Part shown: positions 33,488 to 40,818 of the stretch, piece by piece
Numbering within the stretch: the stretch's first letter is position 1
Layout: each line of letters opens with the position of its first letter
Assembly: GCF_900156315.1 (NCBI RefSeq)
Contig: NZ_FTNI01000005.1
Coordinates: 264,167 to 328,166 of the forward strand
DNA length: 64,000 nt
Direction of reading: 5' to 3'
DNA from: Microbispora rosea
GTDB taxonomy: Bacteria > Actinomycetota > Actinomycetes > Streptosporangiales > Streptosporangiaceae
Made by a program: the position numbers and the translations under genes
The notes under the pieces: generated by a model
The model's database searches: none
What the model was told of the DNA's origin: nothing
Seen by the model: only the letters and a program-made list of their open reading frames with translations

Positions 33488-33494
33488 GCGGGGC

Positions 33495-34250
33495 ATGTAC
33501 CGGGAGAGGGTGTCGCGTGTGCCGGACGCGGTGCTGTGGTGGAGCACCTCCCCCGGCACCTCCCCCGGCGCCTCCCCCGGCGCCTCCCCCGGCGCCTCCC
33601 CCGGCACCGGGGCCGCCGAGCGGCGCGTGCTGCCGGACGGGTGCATGGACGTGATCTGGGCGGACGGCGCGCTGCTGGTGGCGGGGCCGGACACCGCCGC
33701 ACACGTGGTGACCGACCGGCCCGGCGCCCGCTATGTGGGGCTGCGCTTCGGCCCGGGCACCGGACCGCTGGTCTTCGGGGTCCCGGCGCACGAGCTGCGT
33801 GACCGGCGGGTGCCGCTGGCCGAGCTGTGGCCGGGCGCCGAGGCGCGGCGGCTGACGGAACGGGCGGGCGAGGCCGCCGATGCGGGCCCCTGGCTGGGCG
33901 CGGTGCTGGAGGAGGAGGCGGCACGCCGGCTGGGCAGGGCGCCCCGCCGCGTCGACGCCGCTCTCGTCGGCGCCGTCGTCACGGGCGTGCGCGCGGGCCT
34001 GCCGGTCGCGCGGATCGCCGCCGACACGGGCGTCGGCGAACGGCGGCTGCACCGCCGGTGCCTGGACGCGTTCGGATACGGGCCACGGACGCTGGGGCGC
34101 ATCCTGCGGATGAACCGGGCGGTGGACCTGGCCCGCGGGGGCACGCCACCGGCCACGGTGGCCGCCGTGGCCGGGTACGCCGACCAGGCCCACCTGTCTC
34201 GAGAGGTGAGGTCCCTGACCGGCGTGACCCTCGGCGCGCTGATCCGCTGA
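33495..34250 (+). CDS. AraC-family regulator (DUF6597-type N-terminus)
   Basis: 251 residues. The C-terminal AraC HTH pair is seen in GLPVARIAADTGVGERRLHRRCLDAFGYGPRTLGRILRMNRAVDLARGGTPPATVAAVAGYADQAHLSREVRSLTGV. The N-terminal sensor begins LWWSTSPG and continues RRVLPDGCMDVIWADGALLVAGPDT, a known AraC-associated N-domain. Residues about 16-37 hold SPGT/SPGA repeats encoded by a 12-bp tandem repeat. The ATG at 33495 is preferred over 33486 because GATAAT lies 7 nt upstream. Confidence 0.85.
   Translation: MYRERVSRVPDAVLWWSTSPGTSPGASPGASPGASPGTGAAERRVLPDGCMDVIWADGALLVAGPDTAAHVVTDRPGARYVGLRFGPGTGPLVFGVPAHELRDRRVPLAELWPGAEARRLTERAGEAADAGPWLGAVLEEEAARRLGRAPRRVDAALVGAVVTGVRAGLPVARIAADTGVGERRLHRRCLDAFGYGPRTLGRILRMNRAVDLARGGTPPATVAAVAGYADQAHLSREVRSLTGVTLGALIR
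33548..33607 (+). repeat. 12-bp tandem repeat within the AraC-type gene
   Basis: About five copies of a 12-bp unit (CCCCCGGCRCCT in its usual phase) encode SPGT/SPGA repeats. Copy number could vary by slippage in steps of four residues without breaking the frame. Confidence 0.7.
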
Positions 34251-34269
34251 GCCGCTGAGCCCCTGCCTG

Positions 34270-34330
34270 GTGGCCTGCTGACCCGCTGCCGCCCTGCTGC
34301 TGACCCGCTGCCGCCCTGCTGCCGCCCTGC
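34270..34330 (+). repeat. Imperfect tandem repeat in intergenic DNA
   Basis: GCTGACCCGCTGCCGCCCT occurs twice in succession, followed by a partial third copy, between the convergent AraC and VOC genes. No function seen. Confidence 0.6.
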
Positions 34331-34336
34331 GGCCCT

Positions 34337-34735
34337 TCAGACGGTGGGCAGGGCGGCGAACAGGTCCACGCCGTTGCCGTCCGGGTCATGCACCACCGCG
34401 TAGCGCTGCCCCCAGAACGCGTCCCACGGCGGCAGGTATCCCTCGTATCCGGCCTCGACCAGGTCCGCGTACAGGCGGTCGACCTCCTCGGGGCCGTCGC
34501 AGCGGAAGGCCAGCGCCATGCGCGGCCCGCCGCTGCCGGGCGACCAGGCGGGGTCGAACGAGTGGACGACATCAGCGGTGTCCCATGCGAGGCGCAGCCC
34601 GCCGGGCAGGGTCACCTCCACGTGGGGCTCGGTGTCGGCCGAGGGTGGGATGTCCAGCCCGAGCCGGCGGTAGAAGGACAGGGAGGCGGCCATGTCGGTC
34701 ACGACCAGGCCGATGAGATCGAACGAAGGTGCCAT
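34337..34735 (-). CDS. VOC-family protein
   Basis: 132 residues: FDLIGLVVTDMAASLSFYRRLGLDIPP, HVEVTLPGGLRLAWDT, RMALAFRCDGPEEVDRLYADLVEAGYEG, then RYAVVHDPDGNGVDLFAAL. A complete VOC fold with candidate metal ligands His and Glu (HVEV) in the N-module. The ATG at 34735 has TAGCGT exactly 7 nt upstream and no ribosome-binding site, so it is probably leaderless. Function unknown. Confidence 0.85.
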   Translation of the reverse strand: MAPSFDLIGLVVTDMAASLSFYRRLGLDIPPSADTEPHVEVTLPGGLRLAWDTADVVHSFDPAWSPGSGGPRMALAFRCDGPEEVDRLYADLVEAGYEGYLPPWDAFWGQRYAVVHDPDGNGVDLFAALPTV

Positions 34736-34742
34736 GACGACC

Positions 34743-34748
34743 ACGCTA
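34743..34748 (-). promoter_or_regulatory. Putative -10 box for VOC gene
   Basis: TAGCGT on the minus strand, 7 nt before the ATG at 34735. Confidence 0.4.
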
Positions 34749-34815
34749 GGGGGCGGCCCGCTCGGTCGTCTTGAACGAATCGGACAGCCGCCTGCGGGCG
34801 CCAGGACTTGCGCAC

Positions 34816-35133
34816 TCAGCGGGAGAAGGGCGTGACGGCCGTGACGGCGGTCACCGGGATCGGCCCGTAGATGTGGGGGAACGCCTCGTCCGCCCCCTCG
34901 GGCACCTCCAGCCTGACCGGGCAGCCGAGCCGGTCCTCGTCGATCTCCAACAGCACCAGGGGCTCGGTGACGTGCCCGTAATAGCGGCCCGCCACGCCAC
35001 GCGCCTGGCCCGGGTCGGCCGAGGCGTGGATGTAGCCCTCCTCCTCCAGGGTGCGGCCGAGGGTCGAGACGCGGTATTCGCCCGCGAGGACGGCCGCGTC
35101 CCAGTCGGCGGCCAGCGCGAGATGGAAGATCAT
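34816..35133 (-). CDS. DUF952 family protein
   Basis: 105 residues: IFHLALAADWDAAVLAGEYRVSTLGRTLEEEGYIHASADPGQARGVAGRYYG, then LVLLEIDEDRLGCPVRLEVPEGADEAFPHIYGPIPVTAV. This is the compact DUF952 fold (ADP-ribosyltransferase-like) with the conserved EGYIHAS and FPHIYGPI motifs. Biochemical role unestablished. Its start overlaps the stop of the upstream TetR gene by 4 bp (ATGA), so the two are translationally coupled. Confidence 0.87.
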   Translation of the reverse strand: MIFHLALAADWDAAVLAGEYRVSTLGRTLEEEGYIHASADPGQARGVAGRYYGHVTEPLVLLEIDEDRLGCPVRLEVPEGADEAFPHIYGPIPVTAVTAVTPFSR

Positions 35134-35798
35134 GGGCCGACCTTAGCGGGCGGTCCGAGTGCGGCCAGCGCGCGGGCCACCGCCTCCCGGGCCCGCTGCC
35201 TGCCGTCCGGGCGGGCCTCGACGACCTCTTCCACCCACAGTCCCGACAGCAGACCGGCGACGAAGCGGACCTCCCCGGGCCCGCACGGGTAGCCCGCGCC
35301 GCCCAGCACCGCGGCGACGATGTCGTCGCAGCCGTCGGTCCACGCGCGGGCGATGGCCTGCAGCGCCGGGTCCCGGCCCGCCTGCAGATACAGCTCCCAC
35401 AAACCGAGCTGGCGCATCCGGTCGGAGGCGTACACGCCGGTGAGCGTCTCGGCGACCGCGAGCGGCGTACGGCCCGCGAGGTGGTCCACCGTGGCCCGCA
35501 TGCGGGCCAGTTCCCGCTCGACCAGCAGGGCGAACGCCTCGGCCAGCAGCTGGTCGCGGCTGGTGAAGTAGTAGGAGGTGGCGGCCAGGGGCAGGCCTGC
35601 CCGGCGGGCGACGGCGCGGTGCGTCACGGCGGCGAAGCCGCCGTCGCCGAGCAGGTCGACGGCCGCGTCGAGCAGCGCCTCCCTGCGGCGTACGGCACGC
35701 TCCTGCGGGCGCCGCGGCTGGGGCGAGACGGCCCGCACGGCGACGCCGCGTGCGGGGGCCGCCGCCGGGACGGGCGCGGGCCGGTCCTTATCGGGCAC
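35130..35798 (-). CDS. TetR-family transcriptional regulator
   Basis: 222 residues from a GTG at 35798 with an exceptionally strong ribosome-binding site, GGGGAGGAA, 6 nt upstream. HTH: RREALLDAAVDLLGDGGFAAVTHRAVARRAGLPLAATSYYFTSRDQLLAEAF. The N-terminal 35 residues are a Pro/Ala/Arg-rich extension. Coupled to DUF952; an SMR exporter gene lies 107 bp upstream on the same strand and may be a target. Confidence 0.9.
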   Translation of the reverse strand: MPDKDRPAPVPAAAPARGVAVRAVSPQPRRPQERAVRRREALLDAAVDLLGDGGFAAVTHRAVARRAGLPLAATSYYFTSRDQLLAEAFALLVERELARMRATVDHLAGRTPLAVAETLTGVYASDRMRQLGLWELYLQAGRDPALQAIARAWTDGCDDIVAAVLGGAGYPCGPGEVRFVAGLLSGLWVEEVVEARPDGRQRAREAVARALAALGPPAKVGP

Positions 35799-35905
35799 GC
35801 CGTGTTCCTCCCCTGGGTCGTCGGGGCTCCGCCCTTGGGCGGGAAGTCGTCCTGATCACCCTTAACGGGCGCGCGCCGCCGGGTCAAACGATCGGCGCCG
35901 AGCGA

Positions 35906-36229
35906 TCAGTGGGCGCCGGAGAGGTTGAGCACGGCGACCCCGGCGATGATCAGGGCGATGCCGGCCGCCTTGACGAGGTTCATGTGCTCGCCGAGGAATA
36001 ACGCGCCGATCAGCGCGATCGCCGCGGTCCCGGTGCCCGCCCACACCGCGTACGCGATGCCGACGGGCATGCGGAGCTTGAGCGCCCAGGCCAGCAGGAG
36101 GAACGAGGCGATGTATCCGGCGGCGACCACGATGGTCCACCCCCAGCGGCTCAGGCCGTCGCTGAGTTTGAGCGCGGAGGTGGCCAGGACCTCCGAGGCG
36201 ATCGCGCCGACGAGCAGGAGCCAGGCCAT
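35906..36229 (-). CDS. Small multidrug resistance (SMR) efflux protein
   Basis: 107 residues and four transmembrane helices, the standard SMR size. Glu14 equivalent in LLLVGAIASEVLATSALKLSDGLSRWGWT is the conserved membrane-embedded carboxylate; later helix ALKLRMPVGIAYAVWAGTGTAAIALIGALFLGEHMNLVKAAGIALIIAGVAVLNL matches the EmrE/QacE/SugE consensus. It exports cationic drugs or guanidinium by proton antiport as a dimer. The ATG at 36229 is chosen for family length, with GAGG 8 nt upstream. A TATAGA box and TTGGGA lie just upstream in AT-richer DNA. Confidence 0.92.
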   Translation of the reverse strand: MAWLLLVGAIASEVLATSALKLSDGLSRWGWTIVVAAGYIASFLLLAWALKLRMPVGIAYAVWAGTGTAAIALIGALFLGEHMNLVKAAGIALIIAGVAVLNLSGAH

Positions 36230-36816
36230 GGGGAACCTCATCTATAAAAACGGTACGCTTGTCCCAATTTTACGCGGCGCGGCGCGGCAAAGCCATGGGC
36301 GGGCCGACCAGGAACCCCAGGCTTGTGGGCCGATCGCGCGCCGACCGTGGTTCAGCGCCGCAGGACGTCCTCGCCGACACCGAATAGGTCGGGCTGCCCA
36401 AGCCCGCCGACCGGCGTGGGGTGACACCGCTGTTCTGGCGGCACGTCCAGCCCTGTGGCGAGGTACGACTGCATGTCGCCAAAAGCCTGCCATTCGCAGG
36501 CTGTACAGAGGTGCCGGGGAGTGAGGCGGCGTGTGCCGGCCGAGTGAAGGCCGTGAAAAGCGATGTATGGTGGCCGCCTGATCGGTGGTGAGCATCGGAT
36601 TCAGCGGGAAAGTCATACCGACGTCGTGTCCGGACCGCAGTTTTACTGGGTGGCTCATCCGGTCACCGAGATGGTTCGACTCCTGACGGGCGCTCCATCG
36701 CGCAGTACTCGACTGTGGTGGGGGTGAGCATTGATACCAGATGCCGACAGGCGCGGCTCCAGTCGCCCGAGCCGGAAAGGCCGTGTCAGTGAGTCTGAAA
36801 CCAGGGTGTCCGGCAG
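36230..36816. other. Lower-GC intergenic region with Tn3 relic
   Basis: About 590 bp without an intact gene. It contains the SMR promoter at its left edge, the transposase relic at 36364-36486, and a small hairpin AGCCTGC-CATTC-GCAGGCT (36484-36502). GC content is visibly lower than in flanking DNA from about 36.6 kb onward. Confidence 0.5.
36364..36486 (+). pseudogene. Relic of Tn3-family transposase C-terminus
   Basis: Reading this frame gives DVLADTE, a stop, then VGLPKPADRRGVTPLFWRHV and PCGEVRLHVAK. The DRRG-x-TPLFW-x-HV-x-P-x-G pattern is the conserved C-terminal end of Tn3 transposases (compare DADRRGLSPLFW at 57.6 kb). No start or upstream catalytic region remains, and an in-frame TAG interrupts it. 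Confidence 0.62.
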
Positions 36817-37404
36817 GTGAGAAGATCAGGACGTTTCGCAATAACACAAACAGCACTCGCACGATTACCAGCAGTGCCCGCCTTTGCCGTGAAGCATCGT
36901 GAGCTGCTGAAGTTCGCTGTGGTAGGTGGAACGTCGTTCCTCGTTGACAACACCGTGTTTTACGGGCTGAAGCTAACTATTCTGGAACCGAAGCCGGTGA
37001 CTGCGAAGGTCATCGCGGTGCTTGTGGCGACGATCGTGTCCTATGTGCTGAGCCGTGAATGGTCGTTCCGGACGAGAGGCGGCCGCGAGCGACACCACGA
37101 GGCGGCGCTGTTCTTCCTGGTCAGCGGCGTCGGTCTGGTGCTCAGCTCAGTGCCGCTGTGGATCTCCCGGTACATGTTCCTGCTGGAGACCCCGGACGTG
37201 AGCCTGGTCACCCAGGAGATCGCCGACTTCGTGAGCGCGCAGGTCATCGGCACGCTGATCGCCGCGGCCTTCCGTTTCTGGGCATTTCGGAGGTGGGTCT
37301 TCCCGCACGAGGAGGCCCGCCCCGGCCGTGTACGGCTGGCTCCGGTTCCCAAGCCCAAGTCGAAGGACGAGGCGGTCTGCTCCAGCCCTCCGCCCGCCGA
37401 GTAG
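36817..37404 (+). CDS. GtrA-family membrane protein
   Basis: 195 residues with four hydrophobic segments and the GtrA pattern: ELLKFAVVGGTSFLVDNTVFYGL, VIAVLVATIVSYVLSREWSFRTR, then FFLVSGVGLVLSSVPLW and AQVIGTLIAAAFRFWAFRRWVFP. GtrA proteins are thought to flip or present undecaprenyl-linked sugars. The GTG at 36817 gives a 25-residue lead before the first helix; an internal GTG (VKHRELLKF) could be the real start. Codon use is less GC-biased than in neighbours, suggesting acquisition. Confidence 0.8.
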   Translation: MRRSGRFAITQTALARLPAVPAFAVKHRELLKFAVVGGTSFLVDNTVFYGLKLTILEPKPVTAKVIAVLVATIVSYVLSREWSFRTRGGRERHHEAALFFLVSGVGLVLSSVPLWISRYMFLLETPDVSLVTQEIADFVSAQVIGTLIAAAFRFWAFRRWVFPHEEARPGRVRLAPVPKPKSKDEAVCSSPPPAE

Positions 37405-37468
37405 CCGCGATGTACTGCTGCATCGAGGCTCCGTCGGCTTGTCGTTCAACAGGAGAATCACTCGGTGA

Positions 37469-37954
37469 ATGTCACTTCTGACGATTCGTCGAGCGACGCC
37501 CGAGGACGCCCGCCTTCTGGCCGAGCTGAACGGCCACGTGCATGATGGATTGCACGTGGCGCGTCGGCCGGACACATACAGAGAGCATCCGTCACCAGAC
37601 GAGCTCATGGCGCTCTACAAGGACCAGTTGAGCCGGGAGTCTGTGCGAATCTTCATCGCTGAGCTTCCGGAGGGCAAGTGCGTCGGGTACGCGTCCGCGT
37701 CTTTGCAGCAGCGTGCCGCCAGTGCTCTCATGCACGCGGATTCCTTCATCGTTCTGAACCAGTTGGCCGTGGCGCCGAAGGCGACGCGCCACGGGGTTGG
37801 AATCGCCCTGGTGAACGCGGTCCGTGAGGCAGGAAGGCAGGCGGGATGCCGGCGCCTCCTCACAGAGGTCCTGGATTGCAACGATGAAGCCCGGTCGTTC
37901 TATGAAGCCGCCGGCTTCCTGCCGATGAAACATGTGCTGGAACAACTGCCGTGA
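37469..37954 (+). CDS. GNAT-family N-acetyltransferase
   Basis: 161 residues: LLTIRRATPEDARLLAELNGHVHDGLH, then FIVLNQLAVAPKATRHGVGIALVNAVREAGRQAGCRRLLTEVLDCNDEARSFYEAAGF. Motif A (V-x-P-x-x-x-x-x-G-V-G) and motif B are present. AGGAGA lies 12 nt upstream of the ATG. Located in the same lower-GC patch as GtrA, 64 bp after it; co-transcription is plausible. Acceptor unknown. Confidence 0.82.
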   Translation: MSLLTIRRATPEDARLLAELNGHVHDGLHVARRPDTYREHPSPDELMALYKDQLSRESVRIFIAELPEGKCVGYASASLQQRAASALMHADSFIVLNQLAVAPKATRHGVGIALVNAVREAGRQAGCRRLLTEVLDCNDEARSFYEAAGFLPMKHVLEQLP

Positions 37955-38157
37955 ACGGGTTGAGCGGCTTTTTCCTGCCGGCTCCTATAGCTGCTCGTCC
38001 GCCGGCTCGCGCAGGGGCCGCAGACCTCTGGCAAGTCCGGGAAGGGAGAAGGAGTAGCGGCCCAGCATCGAGACACCCCCGCGAACCATGTCGAAGCGCC
38101 TGAAAGCCCCGACGGGGCTCAGCGCCGGCTTTCTCTCCGATGTTCCTCAAGCCCCGT

Positions 38158-39366
38158 TCACAGGGTCACCGGCAGCGCGGCCAGCCGCCACGTGCCGGGG
38201 TCGGGGGCGCGCAGTTCTTCGGGCGGCCCGGCCATCGCCAAGCGGGGGAAGCGGCGCAGCAGCGCGGTGAGCGCGACCTGGGTCTGCACGCGGGCGAGGG
38301 ACGCGCCGAGACAGAAGTGGGGGCCGTGGGCGAACCCCAGATGGCCGGCACCGGGCGTCCGGCCGACGTCCAGCCGGTCGGGGTCGGCGAACACCCGCGG
38401 GTCGCGGTTGGCTGCGGCGATCAGGGCGGTGACCTTGGCGCCCTTGGGCACGGTCGCGCCGTACAGCTCGACGTCCTGGCGGGCGTGGCGCGGGACCGCC
38501 AGCAGTGAGGGGCCGCACCAGCGGATGAGCTCCTCGACGGCCCCGGGCATCAGCGCGGGGTCGGAGCGTACGGCGGCGAGCTGGGCGGGATGGGACAGCA
38601 GGGCGGCCACGGCGTTGGCGATGAGGTTGGTCGGGGTCTGCCCGGCGAGGACCAGGTGCCAGACCATCGTGACGATCTCGGTGTCGCTCAGCCGGTCCCC
38701 GTCCTCGGCCTGGACCCGCACGAGCTCGCCCAGCACGTCCCCGGGGTCGTCCTCCTGCCGGGACCGGGCCCGGCGGGCGGCGACGGCGTCCCTGGCGCCC
38801 GCCATGATTCCCGGGATGGCCCGCGCGAAGTCCTGACCCGCCCCGGCGACGACGGCGGCGCCCCATTCGCGCCAGCGTGGGCGGTCCTCCTCGGGGATGC
38901 CGACCAGCGCGCAGATGACGTCCATCGGCAGCGGCCGCGCGAAGTGCCGCAGCAGGTCGACCCGCCCGCCGTCGGCGTGAGCGGGCAGGTCGTCGAGCAG
39001 GGCGTCGACGATGGCCTCCATCGCGGGCCGGAACTCGGCGGCCCGCCGGGGGGTGAAGGCCGGGGCGACGAGTTTGCGCAGCCGCGCGTGCTCGGGGCCG
39101 CTCATCTCGCTCATGGTCCGCATGTACGGCAGGCAGTCGTCGGGGACCCGCGGGCGCATGAAGCTGTCGGCGGTGAGCTCGAAACGGGCGTCGCCGAGCA
39201 TCGCCCGCGCCCCGTCATGCCTGGTGAGGGCCCATATCGGGCCGAGGCCGGGGACGAGCAGCCGGGCGAGCGGCGCGCGCTCGCGCGCCCGTCCGTACGT
39301 CGTGAACGGGTCGCGCAGGACCTCGGGATCGGTGATGTCCACCTCGGGCAGTGTGATCACGAGCAT
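38158..39366 (-). CDS. Cytochrome P450
   Basis: 402 residues. Heme-binding loop FAHGPHFCLGASLAR (F-x-x-G-x-x-x-C-x-G, Cys about 350), K-helix ExxR in EELIRW, oxygen-binding I-helix region LVLAGQTPTNLIANA where the usual acid-Thr pair reads QT/PT, and I/L helices in order. This matches the CYP105/CYP107-like bacterial class I P450s that hydroxylate natural products or xenobiotics. No adjacent ferredoxin gene. The start ATG 39366 overlaps a putative operator, and the divergent TetR is the likely regulator. Confidence 0.92.
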   Translation of the reverse strand: MLVITLPEVDITDPEVLRDPFTTYGRARERAPLARLLVPGLGPIWALTRHDGARAMLGDARFELTADSFMRPRVPDDCLPYMRTMSEMSGPEHARLRKLVAPAFTPRRAAEFRPAMEAIVDALLDDLPAHADGGRVDLLRHFARPLPMDVICALVGIPEEDRPRWREWGAAVVAGAGQDFARAIPGIMAGARDAVAARRARSRQEDDPGDVLGELVRVQAEDGDRLSDTEIVTMVWHLVLAGQTPTNLIANAVAALLSHPAQLAAVRSDPALMPGAVEELIRWCGPSLLAVPRHARQDVELYGATVPKGAKVTALIAAANRDPRVFADPDRLDVGRTPGAGHLGFAHGPHFCLGASLARVQTQVALTALLRRFPRLAMAGPPEELRAPDPGTWRLAALPVTL

Positions 39367-39402
39367 CTCCAGATGTTTAAATCAGATGTTCCTATCATCT
39401 GA
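39364..39402. promoter_or_regulatory. TetR-type operator cluster between P450 and TetR genes
   Basis: TCAGATG-N7-CATCTGA (39382-39402) is a perfect 7-bp inverted repeat; CATCT-CC-AGATG (39364-39375) is a second one overlapping the P450 start codon. CAGATGTT also recurs as a direct repeat 13 bp apart (39370, 39383). Confidence 0.6.
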
Positions 39403-39464
39403 GTGGCGACGGTATCTTGGGTCCGCCCCTACGGCAAGCGGGCGTTATGCGGACGAGGAGATGG

Positions 39465-40634
39465 ATGGGACGCCTCACCAGGGCCGAGCTTCAGGCACGC
39501 AACCGGGCCAAGGTGCTGGCCGCCGCCCGCGACGAGTTCGCCGAGCGGGGCTTCCGCGACGCCAAGGTGGACGCCATCGCCGACCGGGCCGGGCTCACCC
39601 GTGGCGCGGTCTACTCCAACTTCCCGGGCAAACGGGCGCTGTACTTCTCGGTGCTGGCCGGCCTGGCCGAGCGCGAAGCCGGGCCGGACGGCCTACGGCG
39701 GTCCTCCTCCGCGTCAGGCGAAACGCCCGTCGGCGAGGCAGCCGATGCCGGGACGAACGCTGCAGGGACGGTTGATTTCGGGACAGTTGATTTGGGAACA
39801 CCCGGCGCGGCCACGGCCGGGGAGGCGCTCGCCGCGTTCGCGCGCGCCTGGGTCTCCCGGCTCCCTCTGGCCACCGACGGCCCGGGCAGGCTCGGCATGG
39901 ACCTGATGCCGGAGGTGCTCGCCGACCAGCGGGTCCGCCAGCCGTTCGCGCAGCTGATGAAGCTGAACGCGATCGTGCTCGGGCTCGCGCTCGAACGACT
40001 CGACGGGAACACGTCCGCGCGGCGCCGGGTGCGGATCGCGGAGACCGCCCTGACCACCCTGCACGGCGCGAGCCAGATGGCCGACGCGGCGCCCGGCTTC
40101 GCCGAGCCGTTCGACATCGTCACGGCGTGCGCCGCGCTGGCGGACCTCGACCTCGGCGACCGGTGGGACCCCCCTCACCTGCCCTTCGCGCCCCGCGCAC
40201 GGCCCGCCGACGAGCCTTGGTCGCCACCGCTCGCGGTGGACGCGGTGCGGGGTGAGCCGGCCTCGCTCGCGCGTGACGGCGTGGTGGCGGTCCTCGGACT
40301 GAACCGGCTGGAGGCCGTGGAGGAGGCGGTGCGCGCGACGCCGCCCGGCGACGAGGTCACCGCGGTCCTGGTCACCGGCGATCCCGGCGAACTGGGGCCG
40401 CTCGCCCGGCTGGCCCTCGCCGACGTACGCGCCTGCCTCCGGCAGGCCCTGCCCGAGGCGGCCTGGCCGCGCCTGCGCGTGGTGCACGACGATGAGGGTG
40501 CCGTGGCGGCGGCGGCCGGGGTGACCGCGGTGAGCGACGGGACCGAGGCGGCCGTGCGGGTGCGGTCAGGCCGTGTGGTCGCGCGCGCCGACGGATACGG
40601 CGCCTGTCACGCCGCCGCCTCCGCCGAGCCCTGA
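39465..40634 (+). CDS. TetR-family regulator with long C-terminal domain
   Basis: 389 residues, about twice the usual TetR length. HTH at the N-terminus: LTRAELQARNRAKVLAAARDEFAERGFRDAKVDAIADRAGLTRGAVYSNFPGKRALYFSVLAGLAER. The ligand domain runs to about residue 245 with a low-complexity stretch at about 95-125 (GTVDFGTVDLGTPG). An extra C-terminal domain from about 255 (GVVAVLGLNRLEAVEEAVRA...VTAVLVTGDPGELGPLARL) looks like a small alpha/beta fold; I do not recognise it. The ATG at 39465 has GAGGAG upstream. Divergent from the P450. Confidence 0.83.
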   Translation: MGRLTRAELQARNRAKVLAAARDEFAERGFRDAKVDAIADRAGLTRGAVYSNFPGKRALYFSVLAGLAEREAGPDGLRRSSSASGETPVGEAADAGTNAAGTVDFGTVDLGTPGAATAGEALAAFARAWVSRLPLATDGPGRLGMDLMPEVLADQRVRQPFAQLMKLNAIVLGLALERLDGNTSARRRVRIAETALTTLHGASQMADAAPGFAEPFDIVTACAALADLDLGDRWDPPHLPFAPRARPADEPWSPPLAVDAVRGEPASLARDGVVAVLGLNRLEAVEEAVRATPPGDEVTAVLVTGDPGELGPLARLALADVRACLRQALPEAAWPRLRVVHDDEGAVAAAAGVTAVSDGTEAAVRVRSGRVVARADGYGACHAAASAEP

Positions 40635-40818
40635 GCGCAGAACCCCCGAGCGCAGAACCCTGAGCAGCCGCGGGGACCGCCGAACCCCGACCCCGAACCC
40701 CGACCCCGAACCTCGAGCGCCGAGCAGCCGCGCGGGACGCCGCGAGCCCTGCACGGGCGGGATGCGTGTGGGCGTGGACACTTGGCGCGACGGTCGAATG
40801 CGTGTTCTACTGAACCTC

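Noticed and set aside
36250..36300. Guanidine riboswitch upstream of the SMR gene
   Set aside because: No pair of ACGR-loop hairpins or ykkC-like conserved sequence was found in the short upstream region.
36242..36862. 206-codon minus-strand frame
   Set aside because: Contains the antisense of the transposase relic and GtrA start; no conserved domain and no ribosome-binding site.
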